Shown piece after piece: positions 23,692 to 35,436 of a DNA stretch of 64,000 nt. The stretch is from NCBI RefSeq assembly GCF_000204055.1, contig NW_006768804.1, positions 637,611 through 701,610 on the forward strand. Direction: 5' to 3'. Both the position numbers and the translations under genes were made by a program. The DNA comes from Melampsora larici-populina 98AG31 (Eukaryota; Basidiomycota; Pucciniomycetes; Pucciniales; Melampsoraceae). Under the pieces are notes generated by a model. It saw only the letters and a program-made list of their open reading frames with translations, had not been told where the DNA came from and did not search any database. How positions within the stretch are numbered: the first letter of the stretch is position 1; every line of letters starts with the position of its first letter.

Positions 23692-24572
23692 AATTGTGTA
23701 CCTCTTTCTTTAATTTAGATAATCAAAAACTTGAATTATTTTTGAACACTAGCTTACTAATGTACATACGCAATCATACCAACTATTGTAAAGTCAGCAT
23801 CTGCAAGAATCGATTGTTTTGGCTCACAAGCAAATTCATATATTTGATCTCCACTACATTTCCCAGTCTCATTTCAAATATCATTAGATTTACCTTTTGG
23901 AACCATTGGAATTAAAAAAAGGACCTGCCTTTATACATTGGGCGCGTTTGGTTTGTGTTGTGTTTGAACTTTAGTCTTTCTCAGTGACATTGACTCAAGA
24001 GGCACTGTTGCTTGCTCACGTAGCGGTCGATTTCAAACTTTATGCTATATAATTTTCTTTGTGGTTACTATTCCATACATCAGTGGATGTGAGTACTTCG
24101 GGCATAGGTTCTTCTCTATTCCATGTTCACAATAAGATGAAAATAAGTGGAAAGCAAGACTATATGATAGTATTACAAGATTTCAAGCCGCAGTGACCTT
24201 TCTCCGAAATTGTATACCACTGTTCTAAGTCACTTATTGGCATCAGAGCCTTTCAATCGCATGTGATGAGAAGTTATGACTGAAGAATATGGTACGGTGT
24301 CCATTAAACTACGTAAGGAGACAACAGATACTATGGAGATTTGTCAACCAGCGCTGATTGCGTCTCTACAGGCAAGATGATTGAAAGTACTGAGGTTAAA
24401 GTACTTACTCTATTGCCTTATCTGATATTTACGTCAGTATTTTGATGAGAGAAAAGCACCATCACACGTTTTTGATTTGAGTAGTTGTATAGTCATTCTG
24501 CATCCTATCTTTTGTGACGAAGGCGAAGGTCGAGGAAGGGGTTGTGAGAGTGAGTGCTGTTGGTGGTCGCTT
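23692..24572. other. 3' part of the KDZ element before the right repeat
   Basis: AT-rich DNA, no gene seen. The short minus-strand frame at 24462-24647 merely runs into the inverted repeat. Confidence 0.5.
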
Positions 24573-24840
24573 CTTTGAGTGTTTGAGTGTCCGATTGCTC
24601 AAGTGTGTCCGGGTGGTCTCATGCTCGAGTGGTCGGGTACAGGACATTTGATGTTTTGGATTACATAGATGATGTCGTATGTATTAAAAAATAAAAAAAT
24701 AAAAAACGTTGGCGCGTTTGAGGTCACCGAGATGGGGAGGAGAACGAGATGGATACGAGATAGGGGGAAAGCCGCTCGAAACGGCTGTATTGTTCATTCT
24801 TAGGCCCGCTTCGAGTGGTTGAAAAGGACACCCCGAGGTG
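24573..24840 (-). repeat. right terminal inverted repeat of the KDZ element
   Basis: Inverse of 14576-14843, same 268-bp length, outer end GGACACCCCGAGGTG at 24826-24840. The DNA outside starts AAAGAAAGG and shows no match to the left flank. Confidence 0.9.
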
Positions 24841-25489
24841 AAAGAAAGGGTCCGATTTTGAGCTGAAACTATTTATAAGCTTGAACTAAACTTAGACCAA
24901 GAAATCAATACCTTTGAAACTAACTTAAGTCCCTCTTCAGAACATCAAGCTTGCAAATGTTAAAAGAGCCCTGTAAGAAATTGAATGACTTGTGTTAAGT
25001 TAGCCTTTGAAATTAGAAGCAAAATAAAAGGCCCAAAAATCAAATTGATGTCTATCATAACAAAGATATAACCCCAAAACAATTGAAAGTTTTCCTTAAA
25101 ACTGCAAATTCAAAATTCAAAATTGTTCTTCTCTTTATTAATTAAATAGAATCTACAGATACAATAAAAATGTGTCAAAAGATAAGAATTTCAAGAAGAA
25201 AAAAAAAGAAAACATTTTTTGAAAAAGAAAGATTTTCTTGAAATCAACTTTATTTCTTCTTCTTATCTCTTCTAATCAAAAAAATTTACATACATATATT
25301 CTAAGGCTACAAACAATTTAAGATCAATCAAGATAAAATAATAATAATGATGATGATAAGAATGAAAAAGATATGCTGATGAGTATTGTATGATATCAAA
25401 GATGTGATTACAAAAGAGAGAGAAAAAATCCAAACCAAGATCCATGATCCTTAAAATATCCTTCTCTTCTCTCCAATTTTTTTAATTAT
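24841..25489. other. 3' flank of the ferric reductase gene
   Basis: AT-rich, with A-rich tracts near 25198-25230. No gene seen. Confidence 0.5.
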
Positions 25490-28400
25490 TCAATATGAGA
25501 AATCTTCAGTATAAACCTCAACTTGGTTACCATCTTTAACTCGATCTGCTACTAAACCTCTAACAATCCCACTCAACCTACTAGGTCCACAACCTACATT
25601 CAACATACAAAACATAAGTTTTCTTACACTAAACCAAAGATAAAAACACAACCGAAAGGAAGGCTTAGGCAGGAAAAAAAACTTACAAGCAACAATACTT
25701 TTTCCAACTGATCTAGAAATCTCCATTCCTAAAATCTCACGTAAATCAACTTTTCCAACTCTAACGATTTCAGATAAATCTTCAATATCTAATCTTTCAA
25801 TTTCATTAATATCAAATCCACCATTCTCAATTCCAATAATCCTTTTATGTTGATGTTGATGTGGATCTTCTTTTTTAATTAATCCTACTCTAGATTCACT
25901 TCTGTCATTTTCATTTGGATTTAAATTTTGATGTCTTTTAGATATCGTATTTCTTCTTCTTTGTTTACCAATCGATTTAACATTCTCAGATATCATTTCA
26001 TCAAATGCACTTCTAACTTGTCTTTCTCCTTCAAATTCAGTTAAATCTTCTCTAGAAGATGGCGTGGGTGATGAAGCTCTATCAGTTATAGATAATTCAC
26101 CTGATGATCTTGGACTGATATCTGAATGTTGTCCGAATGGTACATTAGGTGGAACAAGCAAAAATCGATCATCATCTTCTCCTACATCAAACATTCCTTT
26201 TTCATGTACCTGTTGCTTTTTGTTCGATTGATCTTCTGTGGGGTTTGAGTTTTGGATCGATTTTGAATTACTTGAGGAAACATATAAGTCAACCCTCACT
26301 TGATCAGGTGTTACCATCAAAAGACATCGCCGAAGAGCAGGTGCGACCCAACTCAAATGTGCTAAAATGCAAAAGTCCATAGTCTTTGTCAGTATGCGTC
26401 ATATGAAACACCACATAATACATCAACAAAAAAAGCACCAACCATGATCTCTAAGGATCCAAACAAATCGTATCCTTCTGATTTTAGAAACCGGTCCAAC
26501 CCCAGATAAACTAGCACAAAGCTCTTCTAAAAGACCAATCCCAAAACTAATTCCACTTCCACCACAAATCACAATCACATTTTCAAATCCAATCCAACCA
26601 ATTCTAGAAGAAGATCCAAAAGGTTGACTGATTTGACATCTCATTAAAACTCCATTGGTTTCTGATGATTTACCAGTCGGAGCACTAATCAATTGATCAT
26701 ATAACCTTCTAGTCAATCCTCCTCTTGCCCTAACAATCAAAACCATTTCTGGTTTCTCTTCGGCTTTAGATAATGTATAAGAATTAGAAATCGTATATGG
26801 ATGTGTTTGCCACCATCCTAAAGTGGGTAAACAGACAAGTACATATTGTCCTACATTCCAACTCATCTTTGATTGGATTGGGTTCAGTGTAAGCCGTACA
26901 GTCTCTCCCGGTAAAACTTGAGCAAGTGCAAATCCTGGAGGAATCTGAATGTAGCTAGTAGGCGTCTTAGGTTGAAGTCCAGATTGGAATTGAGGTGGAT
27001 TTGATGAGTTGAAAGACATTTGACGTGGTGATTCTGGATGGTAATTGTTGGAATACGGAGCAGGGGTGGGTTCAAGATCACCAAACCCATATGCAAACAA
27101 TGAGATACGGGGAGAGCTTTGATTTGTAGGATTCTGAAGAGTGAGTTGAGTAGGGTGAGCTGGCTGAGCAGCCCAAAAGTGACGAGGGCCAAGTTTGGCA
27201 GAGAAAAGACCATTGACCCAAAACCAGATGAGAAGACGAACTGCACGTTCAGAACCCCAGAGACCGAGGGCTATAACTGACCAAGCCCATAGAGGTTCAT
27301 AGTGAACGATACAGCCCACTAGGCAAAGGATAGAGAGGATGACATGTGAACAGTAGAATAGCTCGTAGTATCGATCACGAAATGGGTTAAAAGAGAGTCC
27401 GACTATAAAAGTCAGAGCTATATAGGCCTGTGGTCCAGAGTAGACGTGAACAGCGTGAGTGGCATGATCAAATAACGTAGGATCTATAGGAAGCACTTAC
27501 CACTACACCCCAATTGAAACGATAGTATTGCCAAACATCTGTCAATATCATCCTACCATAAGGATTATAATCACGAGTAAGTTGTATGCTAAAAGTGATG
27601 GTATGAATTGTACTCCAAATCCAAATTAAACGACCAATCCAACGATGAATGACTGCTGATTTATCAAATCCATAATTCGTAAGCCAAGGAGTAGCGAAGA
27701 TATTGAATGGCCATGCTTTCAATCCAAGTGTGACCACAAAGGGCAATAAAGCGTATGCAATTAAACCAAATCTAGAGGAGATTGTCCACATGTTACGTGC
27801 TATATCATAATTTGGAGCGGCTAGTAATGGGTCGTTAAACGGAGCCCATCCACCCGGGTTTAAGCTCAGAGCTGATGCTCGAGGGAGAAGCCGACGAAAA
27901 GCGAGTTGATCCTGGGGTTGAAAAGGCTTCTCGATCCCATGATCCTTCTCGTCCCCAAAATATGAGTCTTGATGGTCATGATAAGAGTATTTTTCAGGTT
28001 GTGGGATTTTGAGGAACTTTTCGGCGGGCTGAGGTAAGGGTGGCGATGAAGGATTCTGATGCCTGCGTCTTAAACGGAGAGGTGTGTAGGTAGACTTTGG
28101 TGGCCCCTGATGAAAGACTTGGACTGCACAAGGTCCACCCCAAGTACAAGTAGTAGGACTGATGTAATCGAAACCGACCAAACTGACGGCTAGAATGATA
28201 CCGGAGAAGGCTAAGAGAGTAAGAAGTTGACCAAAGGTGAGCAAGGTTGAAGCGTACCATCTACTACGCTGATCAGAAGTAGCTGAAGTGGGTATTAAAC
28301 GTCTGATTAAGATGGATCGAAAGAATCGGGTCAAGATGGAAGTTCGAGCTTGAGTCGGTTGAGGTTTAGTGTGTAGAGTTGCGTATTTAGTGAGTTGATG

Positions 28401-28719
28401 TGAGACTGTCCATAGAACGAACACCACACTGATGACAATCCAGAACTGGAGCAAAAAGGAAAAGGCATAAGTTTGAATGTTAGGCAAAGAGAGACAATTT
28501 GATTGAGAAACTTACGATGTATGCGTATCTCCAAGATGGTGGACTGAGGACATGAGCATCAAGATAAGGTACTATGAAGTAATATAGGTAAATGTTAGTA
28601 TTACCAGGTTGAGCAGTTGAAGTACCATAATTGACATTGGTTGGTCGATCAGTGAAAGTTGAAGGTGAAGCGGTTGCATGTGGTGGGATATACGCCACAG
28701 TAGCTACAGTGGCAGACAT
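25490..28719 (-). CDS. ferric/cupric reductase (FRE family, flavocytochrome)
   Basis: Five exons, complement(join(25490..25593,25687..26361,26443..27427,27501..28445,28516..28719)), 970 residues. The start is placed at MSATVATVAY; an in-frame ATG nine codons upstream is possible. Membrane helices carry two histidine pairs with the family's 13-residue spacing: HRWIGRLIWIWSTIH and HVILSILCLVGCIVH, which should hold two hemes. The FAD-binding block is THPYTISN, the NADPH block VICGGSGISFGIG, and the C-terminus has the nucleotide-binding ACCGPSRL motif. The enzyme moves electrons from NADPH across the plasma membrane to reduce Fe(III) or Cu(II) before uptake. Long hydrophilic inserts occur before the FAD block and between the NADPH block and the C-terminus, where yeast Fre proteins are shorter. 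No iron-box-type control site could be confirmed upstream. Confidence 0.92.
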
Positions 28720-30002
28720 CTTCTCATTTGTGTTGTTCCTAATCAATATGTATCTGTCTGTTTTGTATTGATGATGGGAAGTCTCTGGATAGTGGAGAGT
28801 GGAATGTGAAATTGATTTAATAGAGAAAAGGTAAAAGTTTCAATTGGATCTTCCGCTGAATAGTAAAATGGTAAAATGGTAAATGGTAAATGGCGGTCAA
28901 CTGAATTAATCCAGTTAATGTATTATTCAAAACTACATTTATCTTGGACTTCATACGCATACATTTTCAAACCACATTTCATTAGGGTAACACTCGTCTG
29001 ATCAGCTTGATTAACTTTTCTTGAGGGCGGTTACCAATTCTTCTCGCACAAAAGCTCGCTGCTCAGCATCGTCGAGATCATCATCATTCGAATCAAACTC
29101 TATCCATTTTCATCGTACTTGCTCAATTCTTATTTTGGTAAAAAAACCTAAACTGTCAAACATGAACAAAACCAACCTCAACATCATTCTAAACACTTTT
29201 CAAAAGCTGAATCGTTACCAAATCTAATACTGAATATGGTTATACGATTTGATGGACCATTGCCGTATATAGCTATACTAATCAAGGTCGAAGCTATGTA
29301 TGTAGACCCTCTATCGGATATGATGATGTGTTCTCTCACTTCATGATATCATATACCATTTCTTGAGAGATTCGCCAAAGAGATTGTAAAATCGCACCGC
29401 CACAGTGCCACTGGTCTACACTTGTTTATTTACACACTGCGAATCGCGATCACCAGAACGACCTTCTCTTTTTCTCTGCAAACCACGCGCTTTGTAATAT
29501 GGCCTCCAGCATCGCGCGTCCTCTGACACACGCTAAATGATGTACAGCGCCAATAGGGGGTAATCTAGCTCAAAGAGTTCAAAGGATCAAATGTCTTCAC
29601 TGGATGTCTCATCTTTCTTTCGTCTGTGCACCAATGGTCTGTTGACCAAGAGGGTGATGATATTCAATGATTAGCCTAAAGTCTCTGATGTTCCATTGGT
29701 CAAAGACTTTTTACTATTCTGTAACACGCCTCTTGTAGATTTTTTACCCCGAGAGAAGATGGATCTGTTTGACTATGGCAGGTCCGTAGGATGTTTGGTT
29801 TTGGGGTCATGAGACTGAGACATTCAATTCCTCGGTCTCTTTTAATTCCTTCTTCTTATGGGAGAAATGATTATATCGAATTGATCATTGAAGTATTTCA
29901 TATCTACAACGATCTTTCAATGAAAATCACACTTGAAAGCTAGTCACTTTATATTCCTCAACTTTTCAACTTTATTCACTAAACCAAAACACAAAAGCAA
30001 AC
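28720..30002. other. intergenic region with one possible terminal exon
   Basis: Includes a short AATGGTAA simple repeat near 28863-28892 and the possible minus-strand exon at 29011-29099 described separately. Nothing else is supported. 29400-29560 is G/C-richer and could be promoter DNA. Confidence 0.4.
29011..29099 (-). CDS. possible last exon of an unidentified small protein (partial)
   Basis: On the minus strand, after an AG at 29100-29101, the frame reads EFDSNDDDLDDAEQRAF then VREELVTALKKS and stops at 29011. It is a charged, helix-prone tail that looks protein-like. I could not find the matching upstream exons or start between 29100 and 29560, so this may be a gene remnant or a chance frame. 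Confidence 0.25.
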
Positions 30003-31796
30003 ATGAATCTCATATATGTCTGGTTATTAGTCTCATATAAAATCATCTTTATAGTAAAAGGAGAAATTCTAAAGGATGTTGATCTTCTAAGTACATCAGA
30101 AAAAGATATAAATCATTCAAAATTAAATCTTGAAACGATACCATGTTATAGGAAGATTAAAAGAAGATCATTTTGGGGTATGGGTTGTAAAGGTCATAAT
30201 GTAGTCACCGGTATTGGAAATCCTCAACCCAAAAAAAAAACTTCAACTTCAAGTAGTACCAATAAGAATGATAAAGTTCAAGAAACTAGGGGACCTATCC
30301 CGGTATCTTCTCAGCAATTTGATCAAGTTCAACCTCCTACAAGATTTGAAGAAGACGTTTCACATACCTTCTTTCAGGCGGAACAGGGACCAAGAACACG
30401 AACTAGAAATAGACCACCAAGACCACCGAGACCATCAAAACCGAAGTCTTCTACAAATCAACCCGAAGGTACCACAACAATTGATAGTAAACCACATAAG
30501 CTGAGCGAAACGGAAGTTCAAAAAGAAAGCTCCAAGGAACCGGATCATGAAGAGATCTTACCAATTCCTGAGCCGCCATCGCCATCGCCATGGGTTATTC
30601 GCTTGAAAAAGTACCAAACTACTGCGGCAGAGTTCATGCAAGAGCTCAAAAAAAGCTTTCGTACGTTGAACCGCAGAGACGTAGATATTTGAGTTGGTTG
30701 AAGAACTCAAGGACTGATGAGTGAAAATCTTGTGACGATCTTTTGGACTTGTAGGAGCTATTGTACTGGATCATGGTGATCCTGAAATGGATCGTATGCG
30801 AGATAAGATTACATCCTTCTTTGAAAGATTCTGGATATGGGTCAAGTCAATACCTAAAACATATAGTTAGTCGATCATTGTCTTTGATTCAAAGAGTATA
30901 AGGACATATTACGTTATTTATTTGAATCTTATTGACATTTTAGAAAATGTCTTCAAAAACGAACCTACCCCAAAAGACCTTGCCCCAAAAGACCCTGAAG
31001 ATGATGGTCAGTTATCCTACAGGATCTATCTTTCATCAATCGAATCCTTTGGCTAATCTCGAATCCTTTGAATTTCCGGACCTAATCACCAAACTTTCTT
31101 CTAATCTCACTTATGATAATATTCTACAAGTAGCTATCTTTCGACGTGAATCTGAAGTACTCTCCCCAGAAAAAATTCAAAAAGATATAGATTCATACTT
31201 GAACTTACAAAAACTTTTTTCAGTAGGACGCACCAATGGTATGACACATAAACCTATTACCAAAGATTATATTATATCTTTGTCAACTGATAACTAATCT
31301 GAACTTCGCAATTCTTTACTTCTCAATAGAACTCCTTAGGCAAAGGGTGATCGAGTACTTAAGTGACTCAAATGCTGGACACGTTAAACGCCGCCTCGAA
31401 TATGATCCAGAACTTTTAGGATTAACTGTACCAGAACTAAGTAGAGCGTTATTAATTCAAACTTTAGCGATGACTATTAAAGATCCCAATGAAACTGAAA
31501 AAGATAGATTAGATTCCACTTTACTTTTAAAATTTATTGATAGTCTTGGAAAGAGTCCATATGCAAGATTCAAGATTGAGAAAATTAACCAAAATTTAAT
31601 TGATGATCCATTTAAGGAAAAATTTGAAGCGGTTACTCCTGATTTATCTTATTTGAATTGGAAACTTGGAGAAAAGCAAAGAATTCGTTCAAGTCTTGAT
31701 CAGAGGGAAAGTATGGATCTGGGAATCGGATCTGTTAGGTTTAATGGAATACATCAAGTTGATCATCTTGGTTCTTCATCTAGACGTCATCAATGA
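30003..31796 (+). CDS. predicted secreted protein of unknown family
   Basis: Likely exons 30003-30660, 30755-30865, 30944-31238, 31330-31796. The N-terminus MNLIYVWLLVSYKIIFIVKG is a plausible signal peptide. It is followed by a Pro/Arg-rich, likely disordered region (PRPPRPSKPKSS) and a C-terminal helical part (SYLNLQKLFSVGRTN, LLKFIDSLGKSPYARFKI). Exons 1-2 and 3-4 each splice cleanly, but the second and third do not share a frame with the GTTAGT donor at 30866. They would if GTCAAG at about 30840 is used, or if a frameshift lies near GATGATGGTCAG (about 31003). So the gene is either spliced unusually or slightly broken. Candidate effector-type protein by secretion and lack of family only. 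Confidence 0.55.
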
Positions 31797-32722
31797 AACG
31801 TACTTGGAAAACACTTGCGAATATCTTTCTTCAAAATACTTGAGAAATTGTGACTTTTGAATAAATGATCATTTGTCTTCATTTATCATTTATTATGAAT
31901 GCTTTATATCTTTATTTCTTGACTACATGAAAGTCTCACTTCAAGATCAAAATTCAATTTTCTTCATTCTTTGTTGTAGTACATTTTTTTATATTTTCTT
32001 AGGCTTGAATCACTTGTGACAAACGCAAACAAAAGGAACAGTTTTGGAAGGAGAAGATCTTTTAGAAATCAAAGCTTTCTTGGTTGACTTTGTTTCAATT
32101 TTCTACGTATGAAAATCTTTGATCCTTCTGATTAGAATTCCAAACAACCCGTGATATTTATGCGTGCACACCACTGCTGCTTGGACATGCACGCTGACGA
32201 GTTGAACTTGAACCACATCACAAGAACCTCATCAAGAGCTGCTTCCCCTCTCTGGTCTATGAAGTTCAGACCTAAGCGGGATCTGGAAATCCAACGATGT
32301 CCTTCACCCTGCATCTCAATCTCTCTCACCTTGATCTCACGGTGGGTACAATAGAAATTGTTCATTGTCAGAATATCCTTCAAGATTTTTCATACATATT
32401 ATTCATAAACTCTAGATTGAATTGGATTAAATTTTCAAATTAAACTACAGAGAGTTAGTGAAGTATAGTACAAAGTACAAAGAGTAGTACCCGCTAACTC
32501 CTTCACATCCTTCCATCAAAAAAATCAAAACACAATTCATCTCTTCAAATATATTGATATGTAAGTGATTGTTGAATCTAAAGTTTCTTTTCGGAAATTT
32601 TAGTTCCCCAGTCTATCTCAATAAATTTATTTGGGTAAATGAGACACATTCAAATATAGTTTTTTTAAAAGAGTTAGAGTTGTGTCGTACTCTGTTCCAA
32701 ATGGTCAACATCGCGGCTTAGG
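31797..32722. other. intergenic, no convincing gene
   Basis: AT-rich. An 83-residue minus-strand frame (32132-32383) has even composition but no recognisable motif, splice partners or signal peptide, so I leave it unassigned. Confidence 0.35.
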
Positions 32723-33926
32723 CTACGTGCATTTCGTTGTACTGGACGGACCTCCCACTACTTCAAAGGAGTCAGTGGTTTCTTTTGCCCCTGGAAAGTC
32801 ATTGACAGCTAAATCGAATCCCTGCATCCATATCATCCCGTTAGTTCACCTGAGATGACGAGACTATTCTGATAAGCATTATATTTGCTCACATTTAGTG
32901 GACAACATGACCAAGCATATGATTGAAATCCATAATGTAAGTCTGTAAGTGCTGTCTGCACTGGAAGGGAGCTGAAAATGGAAAAGTGTATGGAGAGCTT
33001 CTTATTAATATTTCTTCTCGAATCATCATGTATCTCAAACAAAAAAACATGATGAAAATGAGGGAAAGATAAGTATTGATAACTTACTTCAACTCTGATT
33101 TTCCAGCAGCAGTGATTTTAACAGTACAACTTTTGACAGTTGCACATGACTTGAGCTTAGATTCCACATTAGCACATGAGTCTTTCTTCTTTGGATCACA
33201 TTTTTCAACTTTTTCTGTCGCAGGAATTGAACAAGCTTTCCCAAAGGCTTCTCCATTTTTCCATTTATAAGTAAATGAACCGGTTTTCGTTGAATTCTTT
33301 GGTGGATCAGATTTAGCAGACTTTTCAAATTTTTCAAATAAGGACTGTTGAAGTAAGTTAAAAGCACTGTGTTATAGAGTTGAAATAAATTCAAACCGTT
33401 TCATCAGTTTTCATAATCTGAATCTGCAGTTCTAAATGTGTAGTAGAAAAAGAGGATCATGAAATTATAATTACCAAACACAATCTTCGGCATTCATTTT
33501 TTCGGCGCCTTGCGGTTCGGCCTTCTTCGGATCACTCGGCTTTCCCTTGTCACCTGTCTTTTCTGCCCTTTTTACCTTTGCATTCTCAGTAGAGTTATGA
33601 CAAGTAATTCCAGCATTACTTGGCAGTTTTAAGGCAGATGGTAGTAGTGAGAACACGCCCGATGGTGCGCCAGGACAGGCAGGTACACTAGCATTGTGAT
33701 TCCCGTCTTTTGGTTTACTTTCATCTTTCTTCGGCTTCTTATCTTTATCAGTCTTTTCAGTCCCGTTCGGTGGTTTTTTTTCACGTTTCCATAATCCTAA
33801 AGGAACGGTTGAAGTTGATAGAGATTTTTCAGACCGACCAATGGCAACATGTGATCTTGATTCCACATTTTCTCCGGAGAGTACCAAGAGAAAGATGGAG
33901 CCTAACATTGACAACCTATAATTCAT
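32723..33926 (-). CDS. predicted secreted, lysine- and cysteine-rich protein
   Basis: Five exons, complement(join(32723..32821,32893..32971,33088..33344,33397..33423,33480..33926)), 302 residues with every junction in phase. The N-terminus (RLSMLGSIFLLVLSGENVES) is a good signal peptide. A Lys/Asp/Pro-rich repeat-like segment follows (KTDKDKKPKKDESKPKDG). Then comes a Cys-bearing region with spaced single cysteines (VPACPG, ITCHNS, EDCIQI, KACSIP, EKCDPKKKDSCANV, LKSCATVKSCTVKI) and a final SCCPLN and TKCT, about a dozen cysteines in all. The first two introns use GTTTG donors, rarer than GTAAGT. The second exon is only 27 nt. No known domain is recognised. It is a candidate apoplastic secreted protein by inference. 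Confidence 0.6.
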
Positions 33927-34184
33927 CTCAAGACAAAGTCTATGAAAAATGGCTCCCGAAAATTCAGAATGTAATTCAAGCTGTCATCAAAGATTCCTAG
34001 CCTTAAGAATCGACTTACCAAGTATAGTGATTCTGAATGGAAGTTCAAATTACACGGCTCTGGAACGATGAATTCAAAATCTCGGTGCTCGATATCTTGA
34101 TGCCAACTTCCTCACGAGACGCTTGATTTGGAAGAGGCATGTCAACAAGGGAAGCCGTGGAATTCTGCTAGACTGAGACTTGAC

Positions 34185-34535
34185 TCACATCACGACTCCT
34201 CTGGAGATAAAATGATAAGTTGAGTTGGGGTTTGAGTTCAAGATGAGAGTTTTTAAGCAAATAAAGAAAACCTTCTGATCGTGATCCCAAAGATGGGGAA
34301 GCAAGTTAGAATACCTTGTGAAAACTAGATAAAACCTGGCATATATACGACCACATGGACAACTTAGGAGTCTCTCTACGAGGTCTGGGGCGCGTGGCAA
34401 CCGCTCTGCATCCAGATTGCGCTCAATGATTGCATCGCCGCATACAACTTGATCAATATGTCGTTCAAGTCTCATCACGTCGATGAGAGTCCCGTTTCGT
34501 AACGCCCGATTTGCACATACGTACAAGCTACACAT
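34185..34535 (-). pseudogene. possible fragment of a MutS homologue (Msh2-like)
   Basis: The minus-strand frame contains LIDVMRLERHIDQVV ... ERNLDAERLPRAPDLVERL ... YLVFTRYSNLLPHLWD. Segment order and spacing resemble the lever region of Msh2, where a 'PL.D..RI..RL..V' block is followed by 'L...L.R.PDL.RL' and then 'YRLYQ....LP'. Only this stretch is present, with no signature of the MutS ATPase nearby. It reads as a broken gene piece, perhaps carried here by a transposon. Judged by eye; it could be coincidence. Confidence 0.3.
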
Positions 34536-34799
34536 CGCATTAATGAAGCGTCAGCATATCTCTTTTCTTTGGTTTCCTTGCCGCCCTTCGGAATTTAGGA
34601 CTCTACAGATCTCGTTGCAACGCGTTATACGAGGATCCCATGGATGACATCATCTGGCCAATGTCAACACTTCCATGAGAAAAATGCCTCGTGTCGTCAG
34701 ATTAACTGAAATCTTTGATATGTGAGCAAATATCTCGTATCTATGGTTCTGCCTGTCTCCCTTCGGGATTTTGGGGTTTAAAGAGATCGACGTAATAGC

Positions 34800-35066
34800 G
34801 GGGTTCAAGTCAAAAGAAATCGGACCCAAAATGCGTTTTAGGCTTCGCTCGGAAGTCGCGATTTATAACGCCCGTTTTTAATTTAAGGATTAATGCACTT
34901 TTTCAAGCTTTTGTAGGTCTCAGAGCTCGTATTTCCCTTTCTTATAAGACCTAGTGGCTGATATTCAAAAAAATTTAAGACTCCTCGCGATCTTTTAGGT
35001 CAACTTGTGCTTAAAAAATCGCTCGGAAGTCATAAAATTCCTGTTCGGAGTTTTCGACTTGAACCC
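34800..35066. repeat. diverged MITE, GGGGTTCAAGTC family
   Basis: Left GGGGTTCAAGTCAAAAG and right TTTTCGACTTGAACCCTC form imperfect inverted ends. They resemble the 11327-11558 element (GGGGGCTCAAGTC). No target duplication could be fixed. The 90-residue plus frame starting at 35005 overlaps the right end and is not treated as a gene. Confidence 0.5.
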
Positions 35067-35436
35067 TCGTGATACACACGACAGTGACTTAGATATATCA
35101 AAGCCTAGAAATGAAGAATTTTGCATTCGTATTTCCCAGAATCCAAAGTTTGTCTTGAACAACAAAGTATCACCACCGCAGCTTCATGAGCCACTTTCTT
35201 TGTCATATCATATGACAATTGTCAAAGAAAAGCTCATATACTCTTCGAAGAAAGATCTTACAATTAAATGCCTATGAATCACTTCTCAATTCATTATGCA
35301 ATCTACATAATTTTTTTGAAATATACTCTACAATACAAACTTTTCAAACCAAAAGAAAGATACAAAATTGCAAACCTAACTCTGAATAATAAAAATCAAT
35401 CATATCCCTCATCCTTACATTTGCCAAAGAAAGTTT

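Larger units (their letters stand above)
14576..24840 (+). mobile_element. complete KDZ-superfamily DNA transposon, 10.3 kb
   Basis: Bounded by 268-bp terminal inverted repeats (14576-14843 and 24573-24840) that begin CACCTCGGGGTGTCC and differ by only one base that I can see. It carries a spliced KDZ transposase gene (14993-18529) and a second spliced gene in the same orientation (21190-23691), with a repeat-rich spacer between them. Both genes splice to open frames without internal stops. That, plus the near-identical repeats, suggests recent activity. KDZ elements usually make a target duplication of about 8 bp. Here the flanks TCTCTGAG and AAAGAAAG do not match, so one side may have been rearranged. 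Confidence 0.85.
33927..35436. other. intergenic region with a gene fragment and a MITE
   Basis: Holds the Msh2-like fragment (34185-34535) and a diverged MITE (34800-35066), described separately. The remainder, including 35070-35430, is AT-rich flank of the Mug190-like gene. Confidence 0.5.

Noticed and set aside
32132..32383. 83-residue minus-strand frame
   Set aside because: Composition is even but no family, splice structure or neighbours support it, and the overlapping plus frame is almost as long.
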